From: Tissierellia bacterium
GTDB taxonomy: Bacteria > Bacillota > Clostridia > Tissierellales > Peptoniphilaceae
Direction of reading: 5' to 3'
Assembly: GCA_030527425.1 (NCBI GenBank)
Contig: JAUNAV010000008.1
Location: forward strand, 1 to 49,267
Length of the DNA: 49,267 nucleotides
Notes under the pieces: model-generated
What the model was told of the DNA's origin: nothing
Database searches by the model: none
What the model saw: only the letters and a program-made list of their open reading frames with translations
Position numbers and translations under genes: made by a program
Shown here: positions 1-9,290 of the stretch, in pieces
Layout of the letters: each line of letters begins with the position of its first letter
Numbering within the stretch: the stretch's first letter is position 1

Positions 1-70
1 CTTTTTATTTTTAATCATACGCTTTTTATTATATCAAATTTTAAAATATTTTCATAGTTTTATACTCATA

Positions 71-97
71 TAAAAAGCGACCATAAGGCCGCTTAAA
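71..97 (-). terminator. Intrinsic terminator of serS
   Basis: Read on the minus strand just after the serS stop codon, AAGCGGCC - TTAT - GGTCGCTT forms an 8-bp stem with one G.U pair and runs into a short T stretch. Positions 1-70 beyond it are AT-rich and I see nothing in them. Confidence 0.85.
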
Positions 98-1363
98 TTA
101 TTTTTCTATTTTTTCATATGGATAATAATTTTTTAATGCTTCAGGTATTGTTATACTTCCATCTTCATTTTGATAATTTTCAATTAAAGCTGCAAAAGTT
201 CTACCAACTGCAAGTCCTGAACCATTTAATGTATGAACATATTCTAATTTTCCATCATCATTTCTAAATCTAATATTAGCTCTTCTAGCTTGGAAATCTT
301 CTATATTTGAACAACTAGAAATTTCAACATATCTATTATAACTTGGCATCCAAACTTCAATATCATAAGTCATTGCTGCAGAAAAACCTAAATCCCCTGT
401 ACAAAGTCTTACAACCCTATAAGGAATATTTAATTTTTTCAAAATATCTTCTGCATCATTTGTCATTTTTTCTAATTGATCATATGATTCATTTGGTTTT
501 GCAAATTTTACCATTTCGACCTTATCAAATTGGTGATTTCTAATAAGACCTCTTGTATCCCTACCTGCTGAACCTGCTTCTCTTCTAAAGCATGGTGTGT
601 AGGCTGTAAAATGTACAGGATTATTAAAATCAACTACTTCATCTCTGTAATAATTTGTAACTGGTACTTCTGCAGTAGGAACCAAATATAAATCATCATG
701 CTCAACTTTAAATGCATCATCTTTAAACTTTGGTAATTGACCTGTTCCTTGCATGGTTTGACTTTTTACCATTGCTGGTGGTTCGATTTCAGTATAACCA
801 TGTTCAAGAGTATGAACATCTAGCATAAAGTTGATTAATGCTCTTTCAAGTCTTGCCCCTTTTCCTTTAAATATTGAAAATCTTGAACCTGATATTTTTC
901 CTGCTCGTTCAAAATCAAGTATATCTAAATCCACTCCTAAATCCCAATGGCTTTTTATATCAAAGTCAAATTTTCTAGGCTCACCAATTCTTCTGATTTC
1001 TTCATTTTCACTATCATCATTTCCTTCTTTTACTAGTTCATTAGGAACATTAGGAGTTGCTAGTAGTATATCTCTTTGCTTTGTTTCAATTTCTTTTAAT
1101 TTTTCATCTAATTCTTTGATATTAGAAGATAATTCTCCCATTTCTGCAATTATATCTTTAACATCTTTGCCTTCTTTTTTCAAAGCAGGAATTTGTTTTG
1201 ATACTTTATTTCTTTTTGCCTTCTTCTCTTCTACATCAACTATTATTTCTTTTCTTTTATTGTCCAAGTCAAGAAGTTCTGTTAAATCATAATTTCCACT
1301 TCTTAAATTTAATTTCTTTTGAATAAGTTCTGGATTTTTTCTAATTTCCTTAATATCTAACAT
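98..1363 (-). CDS. serS: Seryl-tRNA synthetase
   Basis: Class II aminoacyl-tRNA synthetase that charges tRNA-Ser (and tRNA-Sec) with serine in the cytoplasm. The 421-residue product has the long N-terminal coiled-coil arm (about residues 25-110, rich in Lys/Glu, beginning [14 protein letters not shown]), then the catalytic core with motif 2 ([18 protein letters not shown]) and motif 3 near the C-terminus ([17 protein letters not shown]). An in-frame start 20 codons further upstream exists, but it would put the T-box terminator inside the gene. The start at 1363 has a GGGAGG ribosome binding site and gives the usual family length. It is a single-gene unit with its own promoter and T-box leader, so expression should rise when tRNA-Ser is uncharged. 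Confidence 0.97.
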   Translation of the reverse strand: MLDIKEIRKNPELIQKKLNLRSGNYDLTELLDLDNKRKEIIVDVEEKKAKRNKVSKQIPALKKEGKDVKDIIAEMGELSSNIKELDEKLKEIETKQRDILLATPNVPNELVKEGNDDSENEEIRRIGEPRKFDFDIKSHWDLGVDLDILDFERAGKISGSRFSIFKGKGARLERALINFMLDVHTLEHGYTEIEPPAMVKSQTMQGTGQLPKFKDDAFKVEHDDLYLVPTAEVPVTNYYRDEVVDFNNPVHFTAYTPCFRREAGSAGRDTRGLIRNHQFDKVEMVKFAKPNESYDQLEKMTNDAEDILKKLNIPYRVVRLCTGDLGFSAAMTYDIEVWMPSYNRYVEISSCSNIEDFQARRANIRFRNDDGKLEYVHTLNGSGLAVGRTFAALIENYQNEDGSITIPEALKNYYPYEKIEK

Positions 1364-1401
1364 ATTTCCTCCCAAGTATTTTTTGTGATAATAAGTAAAA
1401 T

Positions 1402-1586
1402 CAAAAAAGACTCCCATCCTCAAAGGGACGAGAGTCTCGCGGTGCCACCCAATTTAGCTATTTGCTCACTTTAAAAACAAAGGCTCAAAGACGGATTCAC
1501 CACTTCCAATTAAAGATTTTCACCAAACATCTTCTCTCTGCAAATTTTTCATGATTACTACTTCTTATCACTGCCGTATTCAATTA
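1402..1586 (-). ncRNA. T-box leader of serS (serine, UCC specifier)
   Basis: The transcript leader carries T-box hallmarks. The antiterminator T-box sequence GGGTGGCACCGCG lies at 1450-1438. It is followed at once by a terminator hairpin (1438-1411, GACTCTCGTCC pairing with GGATGGGAGTC) and a T run. The 5' part (ACGGCAGTGA, an AGAGA segment, then GGTGAA) resembles Stem I of known T-boxes. Aligning the 3' side of Stem I (GTCTTTGAGC) with the well-known glyQS leader places the specifier codon at 1495-1493, which reads TCC, a serine codon. The specificity therefore agrees with the gene it controls. The specifier assignment is by alignment from memory, not by folding software. Confidence 0.92.
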
Positions 1587-1591
1587 TTTTT

Positions 1592-1620
1592 ATAATACCA
1601 CATTTAAAAAAATATTTCAA
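1592..1620 (-). promoter_or_regulatory. serS promoter
   Basis: TTGAAA (1620-1615), a 17-bp spacer and TATTAT (1597-1592) lie on the minus strand. They begin right after the stop codon of the upstream epimerase gene and end a few bases before the start of the T-box leader. Predicted transcription start is near 1585. Confidence 0.7.
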
Positions 1621-1621
1621 A

Positions 1622-2278
1622 TCATAATACTTCTCTTATGGCTTCAAGAGGCATTGAAATATTTTCTACTACAAATTTATCTTTAAACCAATTATTTTTT
1701 AATATTCCTTTCTTTACTAATTGCATGCACACAATTAGGTCACTGTCAACTGCTGTAGCTAAAATTTCACCACTACTTGCATCAAGCCCTGATGGAATGT
1801 CAACAGAAATCTTATAAATTCGCTTTTTATTTAGTAGTTCTATTACATAATAATAGATATTTTTTACCTCTCTATTTAATCCAGTTCCAAAAATAGCATC
1901 AATAATAGTATTTACCTTTTCTAATTCATAATCTAATTTTTCTAAATCATAGATTGTTTCAATACCTTTAATATTTGCATTTAATTTTCTTAGAATATTG
2001 TATTCAATTTTAAATTCATCTGATGCTTTGTCAATATTTCCTAGTACATAGATATTGACTTTCTTATCATAAGATAAAAGTATTCTTGCTACTGCCAGTC
2101 CATCTGCTCCATTATTTCCTATACCTACAAATATAGCAAAGGTGTCTCTTTGCCTAAGATTAATATTTTTAACTACAGCCATAGCAGCATGTTCTACTAA
2201 AACAATAGATGGTATTTGATATTTCTCAATAGACAAAGAGTCAATTTTCTGCATTTCTTCTCTATCAGCACTATTCAT
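1622..2278 (-). CDS. nnrE: NAD(P)H-hydrate epimerase (YjeF N-terminal domain only)
   Basis: Stand-alone epimerase that interconverts the R and S forms of damaged NAD(P)HX so that the partner dehydratase can repair them. The 218 residues cover only the YjeF_N Rossmann-like domain. The phosphate-binding loop is GIGNNGADG at 52-60, the catalytic Asp region is DAIFGTG at 127-133, and DIPSGLDASSG follows at 160-170. The C-terminal ADP/ATP-dependent dehydratase domain found fused in many bacteria is absent, so that step must be encoded elsewhere. The start overlaps the end of the DnaI-like gene by 8 bases, making this the last gene of the replication operon. Family assignment is firm; the repair role is known for the family. 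Confidence 0.88.
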   Translation of the reverse strand: MNSADREEMQKIDSLSIEKYQIPSIVLVEHAAMAVVKNINLRQRDTFAIFVGIGNNGADGLAVARILLSYDKKVNIYVLGNIDKASDEFKIEYNILRKLNANIKGIETIYDLEKLDYELEKVNTIIDAIFGTGLNREVKNIYYYVIELLNKKRIYKISVDIPSGLDASSGEILATAVDSDLIVCMQLVKKGILKNNWFKDKFVVENISMPLEAIREVL

Positions 2279-3236
2279 TTTGCCTTAAATCCCTTCCGTA
2301 TATTTCAAATATTAAGCTACTAGATACAATTCTTGATGTTATTCTTTTACCATATATTTTTAAAAAGGCTTCAAAATCATAATTGGTAGAAATAAATATA
2401 GCTTTATGATTTATTATTCTTTCATTTACTATTTCAAAAAGATTGGCATTATCTAAACCAGTTCTTGTAAATTCTGCTCCCAAATCATCAATTATTAAAA
2501 TGTCGCAGTTAAATAGCTCATCATATTTATCTTTTAATTTTTCTTTGGTTTCAGTAAATGCATAATAGTATTCAGATAAAAATCCAAATAATTTGGGAGC
2601 TGTTTGATAAATTACAGAATAATTACTCTCAAGCATGCTTTTTGCTAAACAATTTAATAAATATGTTTTACCACGACCCACATCTCCAAAAAGAAAGATG
2701 TTAAATTTATCTGTATTAGGAAATTTTTCCATATAATCTTTAATTTGTTCAAGAATTAAATCAATATTCTCCCTTGGCGATAAGTCATAATTAGAATATG
2801 AATTTTTTGAAAACAAATTAACATCAAAATTTTCAAAATTCTCATATTTAATAATGTCTTTTACATTACTCATATTGTATCTTTCTTCTATTAGCAATTG
2901 ATTAAGACATGTACAAATTTTCCCATTTACATAGCCGCTATCTTTACATTTTTTATGATGATATTTTCTTTCAAGATAATCCTTTGGATAGCCATTTTCT
3001 ACAAGCAATTCTTGTTTTCTTTTCTTTAACTGTTCTATTTTTTTTAGATTATCAGATGCATTTTTTCCATTAAAAGCCTTACTCATCGCACTAAAGCCCA
3101 AGTGATTTATATTTTTATCTATAATGTAGATCTCATTTATTTTCTTGTAGATCTCTTTTTTTCGCCTCTCATTTTCTTTTCGATAAGCATCTCTTATTCT
3201 TTCTAACTTCTTAATTGCATTATGATATGCACCCAT
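2271..3236 (-). CDS. dnaI: DnaI/DnaC-type helicase loader ATPase
   Basis: AAA+ ATPase that loads the DnaB hexamer onto single-stranded DNA at origins and restart sites. The 321-residue protein has a basic coiled N-terminal segment (1-90). Cysteines 97, 108 and 110 with His93/94 suggest the zinc-binding module of DnaI. The AAA+ core has Walker A GDVGRGKT at 184-191 and Walker B DILIIDDLG at 245-253. The start codon overlaps the DnaD-like stop as TAATG, so the two are translationally coupled. The upstream DnaD-like gene and nearby dnaB mirror the DnaB-DnaI loading machinery of Bacillus. It could also be called DnaC/IstB-like, but the context makes a helicase loader most likely. Confidence 0.9.
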   Translation of the reverse strand: MGAYHNAIKKLERIRDAYRKENERRKKEIYKKINEIYIIDKNINHLGFSAMSKAFNGKNASDNLKKIEQLKKRKQELLVENGYPKDYLERKYHHKKCKDSGYVNGKICTCLNQLLIEERYNMSNVKDIIKYENFENFDVNLFSKNSYSNYDLSPRENIDLILEQIKDYMEKFPNTDKFNIFLFGDVGRGKTYLLNCLAKSMLESNYSVIYQTAPKLFGFLSEYYYAFTETKEKLKDKYDELFNCDILIIDDLGAEFTRTGLDNANLFEIVNERIINHKAIFISTNYDFEAFLKIYGKRITSRIVSSSLIFEIYGRDLRQNE

Positions 3237-3991
3237 TAATTATTTTCTCCCTTTTTTTTCTTGTAGGCTTCAAGTCTTTGTCTTCTAAATCTTTCTGTTA
3301 TTGACATACTATCATCTGTATCTTCATAACTTGTCTCAGGCTTGTATAATCTTCTTTTATATTTTCTTTTTTGTTCATAATTATTTGTTCTATTATTCTT
3401 TTCATATTCTCTAAGACTTTTTAGATCAAAAATAGCCCTATCTCTCCAATTTCTTACGAAAGCTAAAGCATATTTTGGATTTACATTGTTCTTTTTTTCT
3501 TTTGCTTGTTTAAATGCTTCAGTAACCAAAGCATATTCAACATTATAATCATCTATTGTTTCGTTAATAAGTGCTATTTCAGAAGGTGTAAGAACTCTTT
3601 GAATGATCTTTTCTATATTATCAAACATATTTTGTCTTTGATTATAAGTATTTGCAGAGCTCTTTTCTTTGCTATTATCAATTATTGTATTTGAAAAGTA
3701 TTTTTCTCTAATTGAGGTTATTTCTATAATGTCTTCACCTTCATAATTTATCATTGAAATCAAATCTAAAGACTCTAATTCATTTAAAATTTCTTCTCTA
3801 GTTTTATCAATAGACACTTGATTAATCAATGAATCTAAGTCAATCTTTTCATCATCAAAGCTTGCTTTTAATAATGTCAAATAAACTTTTATGCCTTCAG
3901 CACTCATTGCAGGCATTATCATATTGATAAAAATATTTTCTATAGGAGTAGTACCCATATCAAGCGTCATTTTTTGTAATTTTGCTTTCAA
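3236..3991 (-). CDS. DnaD/DnaB-domain replication initiation protein
   Basis: Primosomal protein of the DnaD/DnaB(Bsu) group, which helps remodel the origin and recruit the helicase-loader complex. The N-terminal 100 residues look winged-helix-like. The C-terminal DDBH2 domain follows (about 125-185), ending in YALAFVRNW, which fits the conserved YxxxIxxxW pattern with Phe at the middle position. A basic tail (KRKYKRRLYK) may bind DNA. I chose the TTG start at 3991 because a GAAGGAG site sits 7 bases upstream, while the ATG at 3970 has none. The start overlaps the GNAT gene by 32 bases. Whether it is the functional DnaD or DnaB counterpart cannot be told here. Confidence 0.85.
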   Translation of the reverse strand: MKAKLQKMTLDMGTTPIENIFINMIMPAMSAEGIKVYLTLLKASFDDEKIDLDSLINQVSIDKTREEILNELESLDLISMINYEGEDIIEITSIREKYFSNTIIDNSKEKSSANTYNQRQNMFDNIEKIIQRVLTPSEIALINETIDDYNVEYALVTEAFKQAKEKKNNVNPKYALAFVRNWRDRAIFDLKSLREYEKNNRTNNYEQKRKYKRRLYKPETSYEDTDDSMSITERFRRQRLEAYKKKKGENN

Positions 3992-4562
3992 TATATCGCT
4001 CCTTCTCTAATTTCATTTTGTATAATTTAGAATAGACCTGACCGTTTTTCTTGAAAAAATTAATATCATCTGCATTGATAAATTGATTTTCAAATACTTC
4101 CAAAAATTCAGAGATTTTTATAAATCCCAATTTCTTATATAAATTAAGAGCTCTTTTATTAAAACTATTAACAAAAAGCTCCATGGTATTAAAATCTAGG
4201 TCATTAAAAAAATAGTCTAAAAATCTCATCATAGCTTCATATCCATATCCTTTTTCGACATTGCCAGGATCAAATACTATTCCTAATCTTGCAGATTTTT
4301 GAAATACTTTAATATTTTTAAGACCTAAAAATCCGACAAATTTATCTTCTTTTTTCTCATAAACTGCATAATATTTTTTTCTAATTGTCTTTATTGAATT
4401 AAACCATATTCTAGTCTCTAGTTCTGAAAAGTTTCCATAATTATATCCAAATAAATATGGGTTATCAAATAAAGACCAATCTTTAAAATGTAATGCATCT
4501 TCAAATTCTAATTTTTTAATATATAATCTTTTGCTCTCTATAAGATTAACTTTCTTGTTCAT
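3960..4562 (-). CDS. GNAT-family N-acetyltransferase (RimJ/RimL-like)
   Basis: The 200-residue protein begins with the typical opening of the RimJ/RimL class (SKRLYIKKLEFEDA). It then has the acetyl-CoA-binding region around GNVEKGYGYEAMMRFLDY and the ALNLYKKLGF segment near the end of the fold. Such enzymes transfer acetyl groups to N-termini, ribosomal proteins or small molecules; the substrate is not visible here. It overlaps dnaB by 17 bases and the DnaD-like gene by 32, so it is embedded in the replication operon. I know of no established role for an acetyltransferase at this place. Confidence 0.82.
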   Translation of the reverse strand: MNKKVNLIESKRLYIKKLEFEDALHFKDWSLFDNPYLFGYNYGNFSELETRIWFNSIKTIRKKYYAVYEKKEDKFVGFLGLKNIKVFQKSARLGIVFDPGNVEKGYGYEAMMRFLDYFFNDLDFNTMELFVNSFNKRALNLYKKLGFIKISEFLEVFENQFINADDINFFKKNGQVYSKLYKMKLEKERYIESKITKNDA

Positions 4563-5874
4563 AACTTATATCTCTAAAGGTAGTACATTTTTTATCGAAA
4601 TACAAACTCATTATGCCTGTTGGACCATTTCTATGTTTAGCCAAAATTACATTTGCCATATTAGGATTTTCTTCTTCATCATAATAATCTTCTCTGTATA
4701 AAAGCATTACTACATCGGCATCTTGCTCAATTGCACCAGATTCTCTAAGATCCGATAAAATAGGCTTATGATCACTTCTTTTATCAGCCTCCCTTGAAAG
4801 CTGAGCAAGCGATAAGACTGGGCAATCTAATTCTTTAGATAAAGTCTTTAATCCCCTTGAAATAGTCGCTATTTCTTGTTGCCTATTCTCTTTTTTATCA
4901 TCCACAGTCATCAATTGGAGATAATCAATTACAATTAAGTCTAAGCCTACCTCTGTTTTTAATCTCTTTGCTTTAGACCTAAGTTCACTCAATGAAATTC
5001 CTGCAGTTTCATCCACATAAAGATTTAATCTACTTAATTGGTCACATGCTTCAACTAATATTTGCCATTTATCATCTTCAATATTTCCAGTTATTATATC
5101 TTGTAGCTCTACCATTGATGCCATGGAAATAAGTCTTTGGTTTAACTGATATGTGCTCATCTCTAAAGAAAAAAAAGCTACTGTCTTTCCACTCATAGCA
5201 GCATTGTAAGCCATTGTAAGCCCTAAGGCAGTCTTACCCATTGCAGGTCTTGCAGCTAATAACACTAATTGTGAGCTTTGTAGCCCTGACAAACTATTAT
5301 CTACAGTTGAAAGTCCTGTTGTAACGCCTGTTAGATTATCTCTATTTAAAAATAGATCATTTATCTGTTTTATAGTATCTCCGATGGTATCATTTACTTT
5401 TACCAAGCCCTTTGACATCGACTGATGTGTTATTTCATATATTTTCGATTCTGCCATATCTATTACAGCTTCAATATCATTAGTTTGATCAAATGAAAAT
5501 TGAATAACATCTTGGCCATATGCTATAAGCTGTCTAAGAAGAGACTTAGCTTTAATTGTATTTGCATACTCTTTTAAACTATAGCTGCTATATGGAGCAT
5601 ATTTTATCTGTGCAATATATTCATCTGCTCCGATATCTTGATAAATATTTTTGTCATTTAAAAGACTTTTTAAAATGACATCATCTATACTAATATTTTT
5701 TTCATGATTTTCCTTTATCGTCTCAAAAATAGCTTTATTTCTTGAATCATAGAAGTCATCGGCACTTACCAATTCCATTATGATATCTAAATTATCATTA
5801 TCGGCTAATAGCAAAGCCAAAAGCGATATTTCAGAGTCTATCGAATTTGGCAATTGCTTTTTTTCTTCAGACAT
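4546..5874 (-). CDS. dnaB: Replicative DNA helicase DnaB
   Basis: Hexameric 5'-3' helicase that unwinds the replication fork and recruits primase. The 442-residue length is normal. The N-terminal helicase-primase interaction domain begins at QLPNSIDSEISLLALLL. The RecA-like C-terminal domain has Walker A ARPAMGKT at 208-215, the Walker B region DLIVIDYLQLM, and the AKHRNGPTG loop near the end. No intein or truncation is seen. Its start follows the rplI stop with no gap, the conserved rplI-dnaB pair of Firmicutes. This pair often lies close to the chromosome origin. Confidence 0.97.
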   Translation of the reverse strand: MSEEKKQLPNSIDSEISLLALLLADNDNLDIIMELVSADDFYDSRNKAIFETIKENHEKNISIDDVILKSLLNDKNIYQDIGADEYIAQIKYAPYSSYSLKEYANTIKAKSLLRQLIAYGQDVIQFSFDQTNDIEAVIDMAESKIYEITHQSMSKGLVKVNDTIGDTIKQINDLFLNRDNLTGVTTGLSTVDNSLSGLQSSQLVLLAARPAMGKTALGLTMAYNAAMSGKTVAFFSLEMSTYQLNQRLISMASMVELQDIITGNIEDDKWQILVEACDQLSRLNLYVDETAGISLSELRSKAKRLKTEVGLDLIVIDYLQLMTVDDKKENRQQEIATISRGLKTLSKELDCPVLSLAQLSREADKRSDHKPILSDLRESGAIEQDADVVMLLYREDYYDEEENPNMANVILAKHRNGPTGIMSLYFDKKCTTFRDISYEQES

Positions 5875-6321
5875 CTACTTTGCCTCAACATTTACCTTTA
5901 ATTGTGCTTGTATTTCAGGATAAACTTTAACTTCCACAACAAAATTTCCTGTTTGCTTAATATTTTCAATTAAGTTTATCTTCTTTTTATCTACATCAAT
6001 ATTTTCCTGTTTCTTCAAAGCTTGATTAATATCTTTATTAGTTATCGAACCAAATAGCTTTCCATCTTCACCAGTTTTAGCTTTTACATTTACTACTATA
6101 TCTTCCAATTTAGATTTAAGTTCAAGAGCTTTTTGTCTATTTTCATTCTCCAATTGTCTCTTTTTTTCTTGTTCTTCTTCCCATTTCTTTGTGTTTTCTT
6201 TATTTGCCTCTATTGCAAGATTGTTTGCTTTTAAATAATTTCTGAAATAGCCTTGTTTGACATTTACCATTTCACCTTTTTTTCCAATCTTATTTACATC
6301 TTCAATCAGAATTACCTTCAT
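5875..6321 (-). CDS. rplI: 50S ribosomal protein L9
   Basis: Large-subunit protein that binds 23S rRNA near the L1 stalk and helps keep the reading frame. Its 148 residues match the family. The N-terminal signature is MKVILIEDVNKIGKKGE with the following YFRNYL, then the long connecting helix and the C-terminal rRNA-binding domain. GGAGGAAG lies just upstream of the start, inside the end of gdpP, with which it overlaps by 20 bases. Confidence 0.97.
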   Translation of the reverse strand: MKVILIEDVNKIGKKGEMVNVKQGYFRNYLKANNLAIEANKENTKKWEEEQEKKRQLENENRQKALELKSKLEDIVVNVKAKTGEDGKLFGSITNKDINQALKKQENIDVDKKKINLIENIKQTGNFVVEVKVYPEIQAQLKVNVEAK

Positions 6322-8293
6322 CTTCTTCCTCCTTATAATACTCTTCTATTGCATTTTTCAATATATTTTCTGCTTCATCAATACTTGTTTCAATTTGCGT
6401 TGCAGCTGCAGTCAGATGACCACCGCCTCCAATTTTTTCCATTATTAATTGTACTGATATATCCCCTAAAGATCTACCTGAGATATGAATCTTATTATTG
6501 CTGAGTGTTAAAACAAAAGATGCCTTAACTCCTTCAATATTTAATAAATCATCTGCAGCTTGACTTGCTATTAAACTTGATCCATCTATTTCTCTTTCAA
6601 ATCTTCCTATGGCGATCTCTTCCATGAATATATTTGATGTACTAATTACCTCTGATTTATATCTTACTATTTCAAAATCATCTTTAAACATCTGTTTTAT
6701 AGTTATAGAGTCAGCGCCCCATCTTTTTAGCATAGATGCTGCTTCAAAAGTTCTAACACCTGTTTGATAATAGAAATTTTTTGTATCAACAGTAATACCT
6801 GCCAAAAGACCTTCGGCTACTGTTGATCTTGCCTCAAAATCATCATCAAAGTAATTAAGCATTTCAGTAACCAATTCTGAAGCACTAGATGCATAAGGTT
6901 CAATATAAGAAATGGTAGCATCTTTAATGTAGTCAGCACCCCTTCTGTGATGATCTATGATTACAATTTGCTCAGTCTCTGATAATAATTTTGGTCCTTC
7001 AGTAGAATTTCTTCTATGATTATCTACAATTATAATTAACGAAGACGGTTTTATAATATTTAATGCCTCATCTTCTGTTTTTATAAATGACTCTAGTTCT
7101 TCAAGGTCATTGATCGATTTATTATAAATATTTTTTATAGCAGGTGTTACTGAGTTAAGTACTATATAAGCTTTTTTATCCCTACTTCTAACGCCTTCAT
7201 AAATTCCAAGACAAGATCCAAATGAATCCATATCCGGATTTTCATGTCCCATAATAAATACATCTGAGGAGGAATCAATAAGTCTTCTAAGAGCATGAGA
7301 GATTACTCTTGATTTAACCTTACTTGTCTTTTCAGCCGCCTTACTTTTACCTCCAAAATACTCAAGATTATCTTCTACTTTTATTACAGCTTGATCTCCA
7401 CCTCGACTCAAAGCAATATCAATAGCCATTGAAGAATCATTATAAATTTCTAATGGATTATCTCCATGAACTCCTACACCAATTGATAAAGTAGGTTGAA
7501 TAGAACTATCATCTACAACTTCTCTAACCTTATCTAAGATTTCAAACTTTGAATTATAAATAATTTCAAAATTTGATCTTTCAATAATGGCAATATATTT
7601 ATCATTTTCATATTTTCTAACCATGCCACCTAAAGTTGTAAATTCATCATTTACTAATTTATCAATTTCTGCAAATACAATAGGCCTGTCTCTATCAGGT
7701 GTTGAAGCCCTTAAATCTTGGTAATTATCAATATAAATAGTCATAATGACTAAAGCTTTATCTTTAAATAATCCCTTTATATTTTCATCATATGTATTGT
7801 CTATGGCATATAAAAATGTCAATTCTTTTCCATCATCTTTTGACAATACATTATTAAAATAAAATTCATAGTATCTACCATTAAGCTCAACTAATTTAAT
7901 TCTATCTTCATCTTCAAATTTCTCATTTGTGAAAGAAGGAATTAATTTTTTTATGCTAGTTCCAACTAATTTATCCTCTTCAAAGAGATCTTTAAATTCG
8001 CTATTATACCATTTAATATCTTTTTTATCCTCTATTACAACTATTGGAAAAGGCATATCAAATATGATATCCTTGGTGATTGTTGTAAAATCATGTTCTA
8101 GATTTTCAACATAGCTTTGAAATTTGTATTGCATATTTTTTTCTAGATTTTTTAAATAAAAATACAGACCAACTGTTAATAATAAAAATACCAAAGCCAA
8201 TATTTTATTATATAAAAAAATTACTATTGATAAAACCAATGGTATCGATAAAAGAATTATGAAGTTGTTTTTATGAAAAAACTTATTTTTCAT
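6302..8293 (-). CDS. gdpP: Cyclic-di-AMP phosphodiesterase GdpP
   Basis: Membrane-anchored enzyme that hydrolyses c-di-AMP to pApA and so tunes potassium, osmotic and cell-wall balance. The 663 residues give two N-terminal membrane helices, a PAS-like sensor region (about 75-170), a degenerate GGDEF domain (about 175-310) and a C-terminal DHH/DHHA1 catalytic half. Metal-binding motifs MGHENPDMDSFG, VDNHRR and IDHHRRGADY are intact, and the GGGGH of DHHA1 is present near the C-terminus. AAAGGAG precedes the start. The gene overlaps its neighbours on both sides, in the conserved yybS-gdpP-rplI-dnaB order of Bacillus. Confidence 0.95.
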   Translation of the reverse strand: MKNKFFHKNNFIILLSIPLVLSIVIFLYNKILALVFLLLTVGLYFYLKNLEKNMQYKFQSYVENLEHDFTTITKDIIFDMPFPIVVIEDKKDIKWYNSEFKDLFEEDKLVGTSIKKLIPSFTNEKFEDEDRIKLVELNGRYYEFYFNNVLSKDDGKELTFLYAIDNTYDENIKGLFKDKALVIMTIYIDNYQDLRASTPDRDRPIVFAEIDKLVNDEFTTLGGMVRKYENDKYIAIIERSNFEIIYNSKFEILDKVREVVDDSSIQPTLSIGVGVHGDNPLEIYNDSSMAIDIALSRGGDQAVIKVEDNLEYFGGKSKAAEKTSKVKSRVISHALRRLIDSSSDVFIMGHENPDMDSFGSCLGIYEGVRSRDKKAYIVLNSVTPAIKNIYNKSINDLEELESFIKTEDEALNIIKPSSLIIIVDNHRRNSTEGPKLLSETEQIVIIDHHRRGADYIKDATISYIEPYASSASELVTEMLNYFDDDFEARSTVAEGLLAGITVDTKNFYYQTGVRTFEAASMLKRWGADSITIKQMFKDDFEIVRYKSEVISTSNIFMEEIAIGRFEREIDGSSLIASQAADDLLNIEGVKASFVLTLSNNKIHISGRSLGDISVQLIMEKIGGGGHLTAAATQIETSIDEAENILKNAIEEYYKEEEDEGNSD

Positions 8294-9195
8294 TCTATAC
8301 TCCTTTTTCTATAATCATAGAAAAGATCAAAAATACCCATCAACAAAAATACTATTGTGATATCTGTTAGATAGACTAAAATAAGAATTAAAAACATCAT
8401 TCTTATAAAATTAGTCTTTGAATGCTTTGACCAATATAAGTAAAAACTAAAACCATTTAAAACCAAAGCATAATATATTATAAGTATTGCATTAATTCCA
8501 AATAAATCAGCATGATAATCTATCTCATTTAAGACTAGAAAGATTGTAATTAGTATCAAAATGAAATAGATAAAAGTATTTTTGTGCAAATAAATATCTT
8601 CTAGCTTTCTAAAATCTTTATACCCATTTAATTTGGTAGATATTGCATTTTTTGATATTTTTAATGTAAATAATGAAAATAAAAAAGATAGTAGTATCAA
8701 TACAGAAGGTATTGCCATCTTTAAAATTCTTATAATATCTTCTTTAGTAAAATCTACTAATTCGTTATTTATCGTCATCTCATAAGTAAAATTTTCGATA
8801 TTGACACTCATCTGCTCTTCGATATTTATTTCATTCATAAAAAATTTAAAATATAAAATTATCGAAATTATACTAAGGATAATGCTAGCTATAATTAATG
8901 CCTTATTATCATTTAGCTTTGTTCTTATAAGAATAGCAAAAATCATGGTTATCAATAAACTAATTCCAATTATTTTAATTGTGATGTTTAGTTCATCTAT
9001 CGAAAAAATTAATATAAATATCAAAAATAAAAAAAGCAAGTATTCAATTTTTTTTCTTATAAACGCATAATAGATCATAATTGAAGGTATTAAAGCATAT
9101 GATAATACACTCACCCTTCCAATTAGAAATAATAAAGCGGTAATAACTGACATAAATAAAATATCAATTATTTTTCTTAATCTAAATTCTTTCAT
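8290..9195 (-). CDS. DUF2232 (YybS-like) multispanning membrane protein
   Basis: The 301-residue protein is very hydrophobic, with seven to eight likely membrane helices and few charged loops. An extracytoplasmic-looking segment (about 120-150, FMNEINIEEQMSVNIENF) splits the helices. Its position directly before gdpP is that of yybS in Bacillus subtilis, a DUF2232 protein of unknown mechanism. It is the first gene of the replication operon and its stop overlaps gdpP by 4 bases. The family call rests on topology plus synteny. Confidence 0.75.
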   Translation of the reverse strand: MKEFRLRKIIDILFMSVITALLFLIGRVSVLSYALIPSIMIYYAFIRKKIEYLLFLFLIFILIFSIDELNITIKIIGISLLITMIFAILIRTKLNDNKALIIASIILSIISIILYFKFFMNEINIEEQMSVNIENFTYEMTINNELVDFTKEDIIRILKMAIPSVLILLSFLFSLFTLKISKNAISTKLNGYKDFRKLEDIYLHKNTFIYFILILITIFLVLNEIDYHADLFGINAILIIYYALVLNGFSFYLYWSKHSKTNFIRMMFLILILVYLTDITIVFLLMGIFDLFYDYRKRSIE

Positions 9196-9218
9196 AACTT
9201 GTCCTTAGGTATTATTTT

Positions 9219-9246
9219 ATCATAAAATGATTTTTTTAAAAATCAA
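9219..9246 (-). promoter_or_regulatory. Possible promoter of the DUF2232-gdpP-rplI-dnaB operon
   Basis: On the minus strand, TTGATT (9246-9241), a 16-bp spacer and TATGAT (9224-9219) stand about 25 bases before the DUF2232 start. The region is AT-rich, so chance matches are possible. The terminator just upstream makes a promoter at this place necessary. Confidence 0.45.
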
Positions 9247-9286
9247 AAAAATAAATGGCCTCTAATCTCAAATGAAATTAGAAGCC
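9245..9286 (-). terminator. Terminator of the molybdenum-cofactor operon
   Basis: On the minus strand, GGCTTCTAATTTC - ATTT - GAGATTAGAGGCC forms a 13-bp stem with two G.U pairs, followed by a T-rich tail. It begins a few bases after the stop of the ModE-like gene. It closes the operon and insulates the replication genes. Confidence 0.9.
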
Positions 9287-9290
9287 TTGT

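Noticed and set aside
831..1292. 153-codon open frame on the plus strand opposite serS
   Set aside because: It is Ser/Phe-rich and lies entirely antisense to a certain gene, with no ribosome site or family motif. The same holds for other antisense frames such as 24084-24620 and 48314-48832.
1364..1423. N-terminal extension of serS by 20 residues
   Set aside because: The extra codons run from the T-box terminator's T run. The start at 1363 has a GGGAGG site and fits the family.
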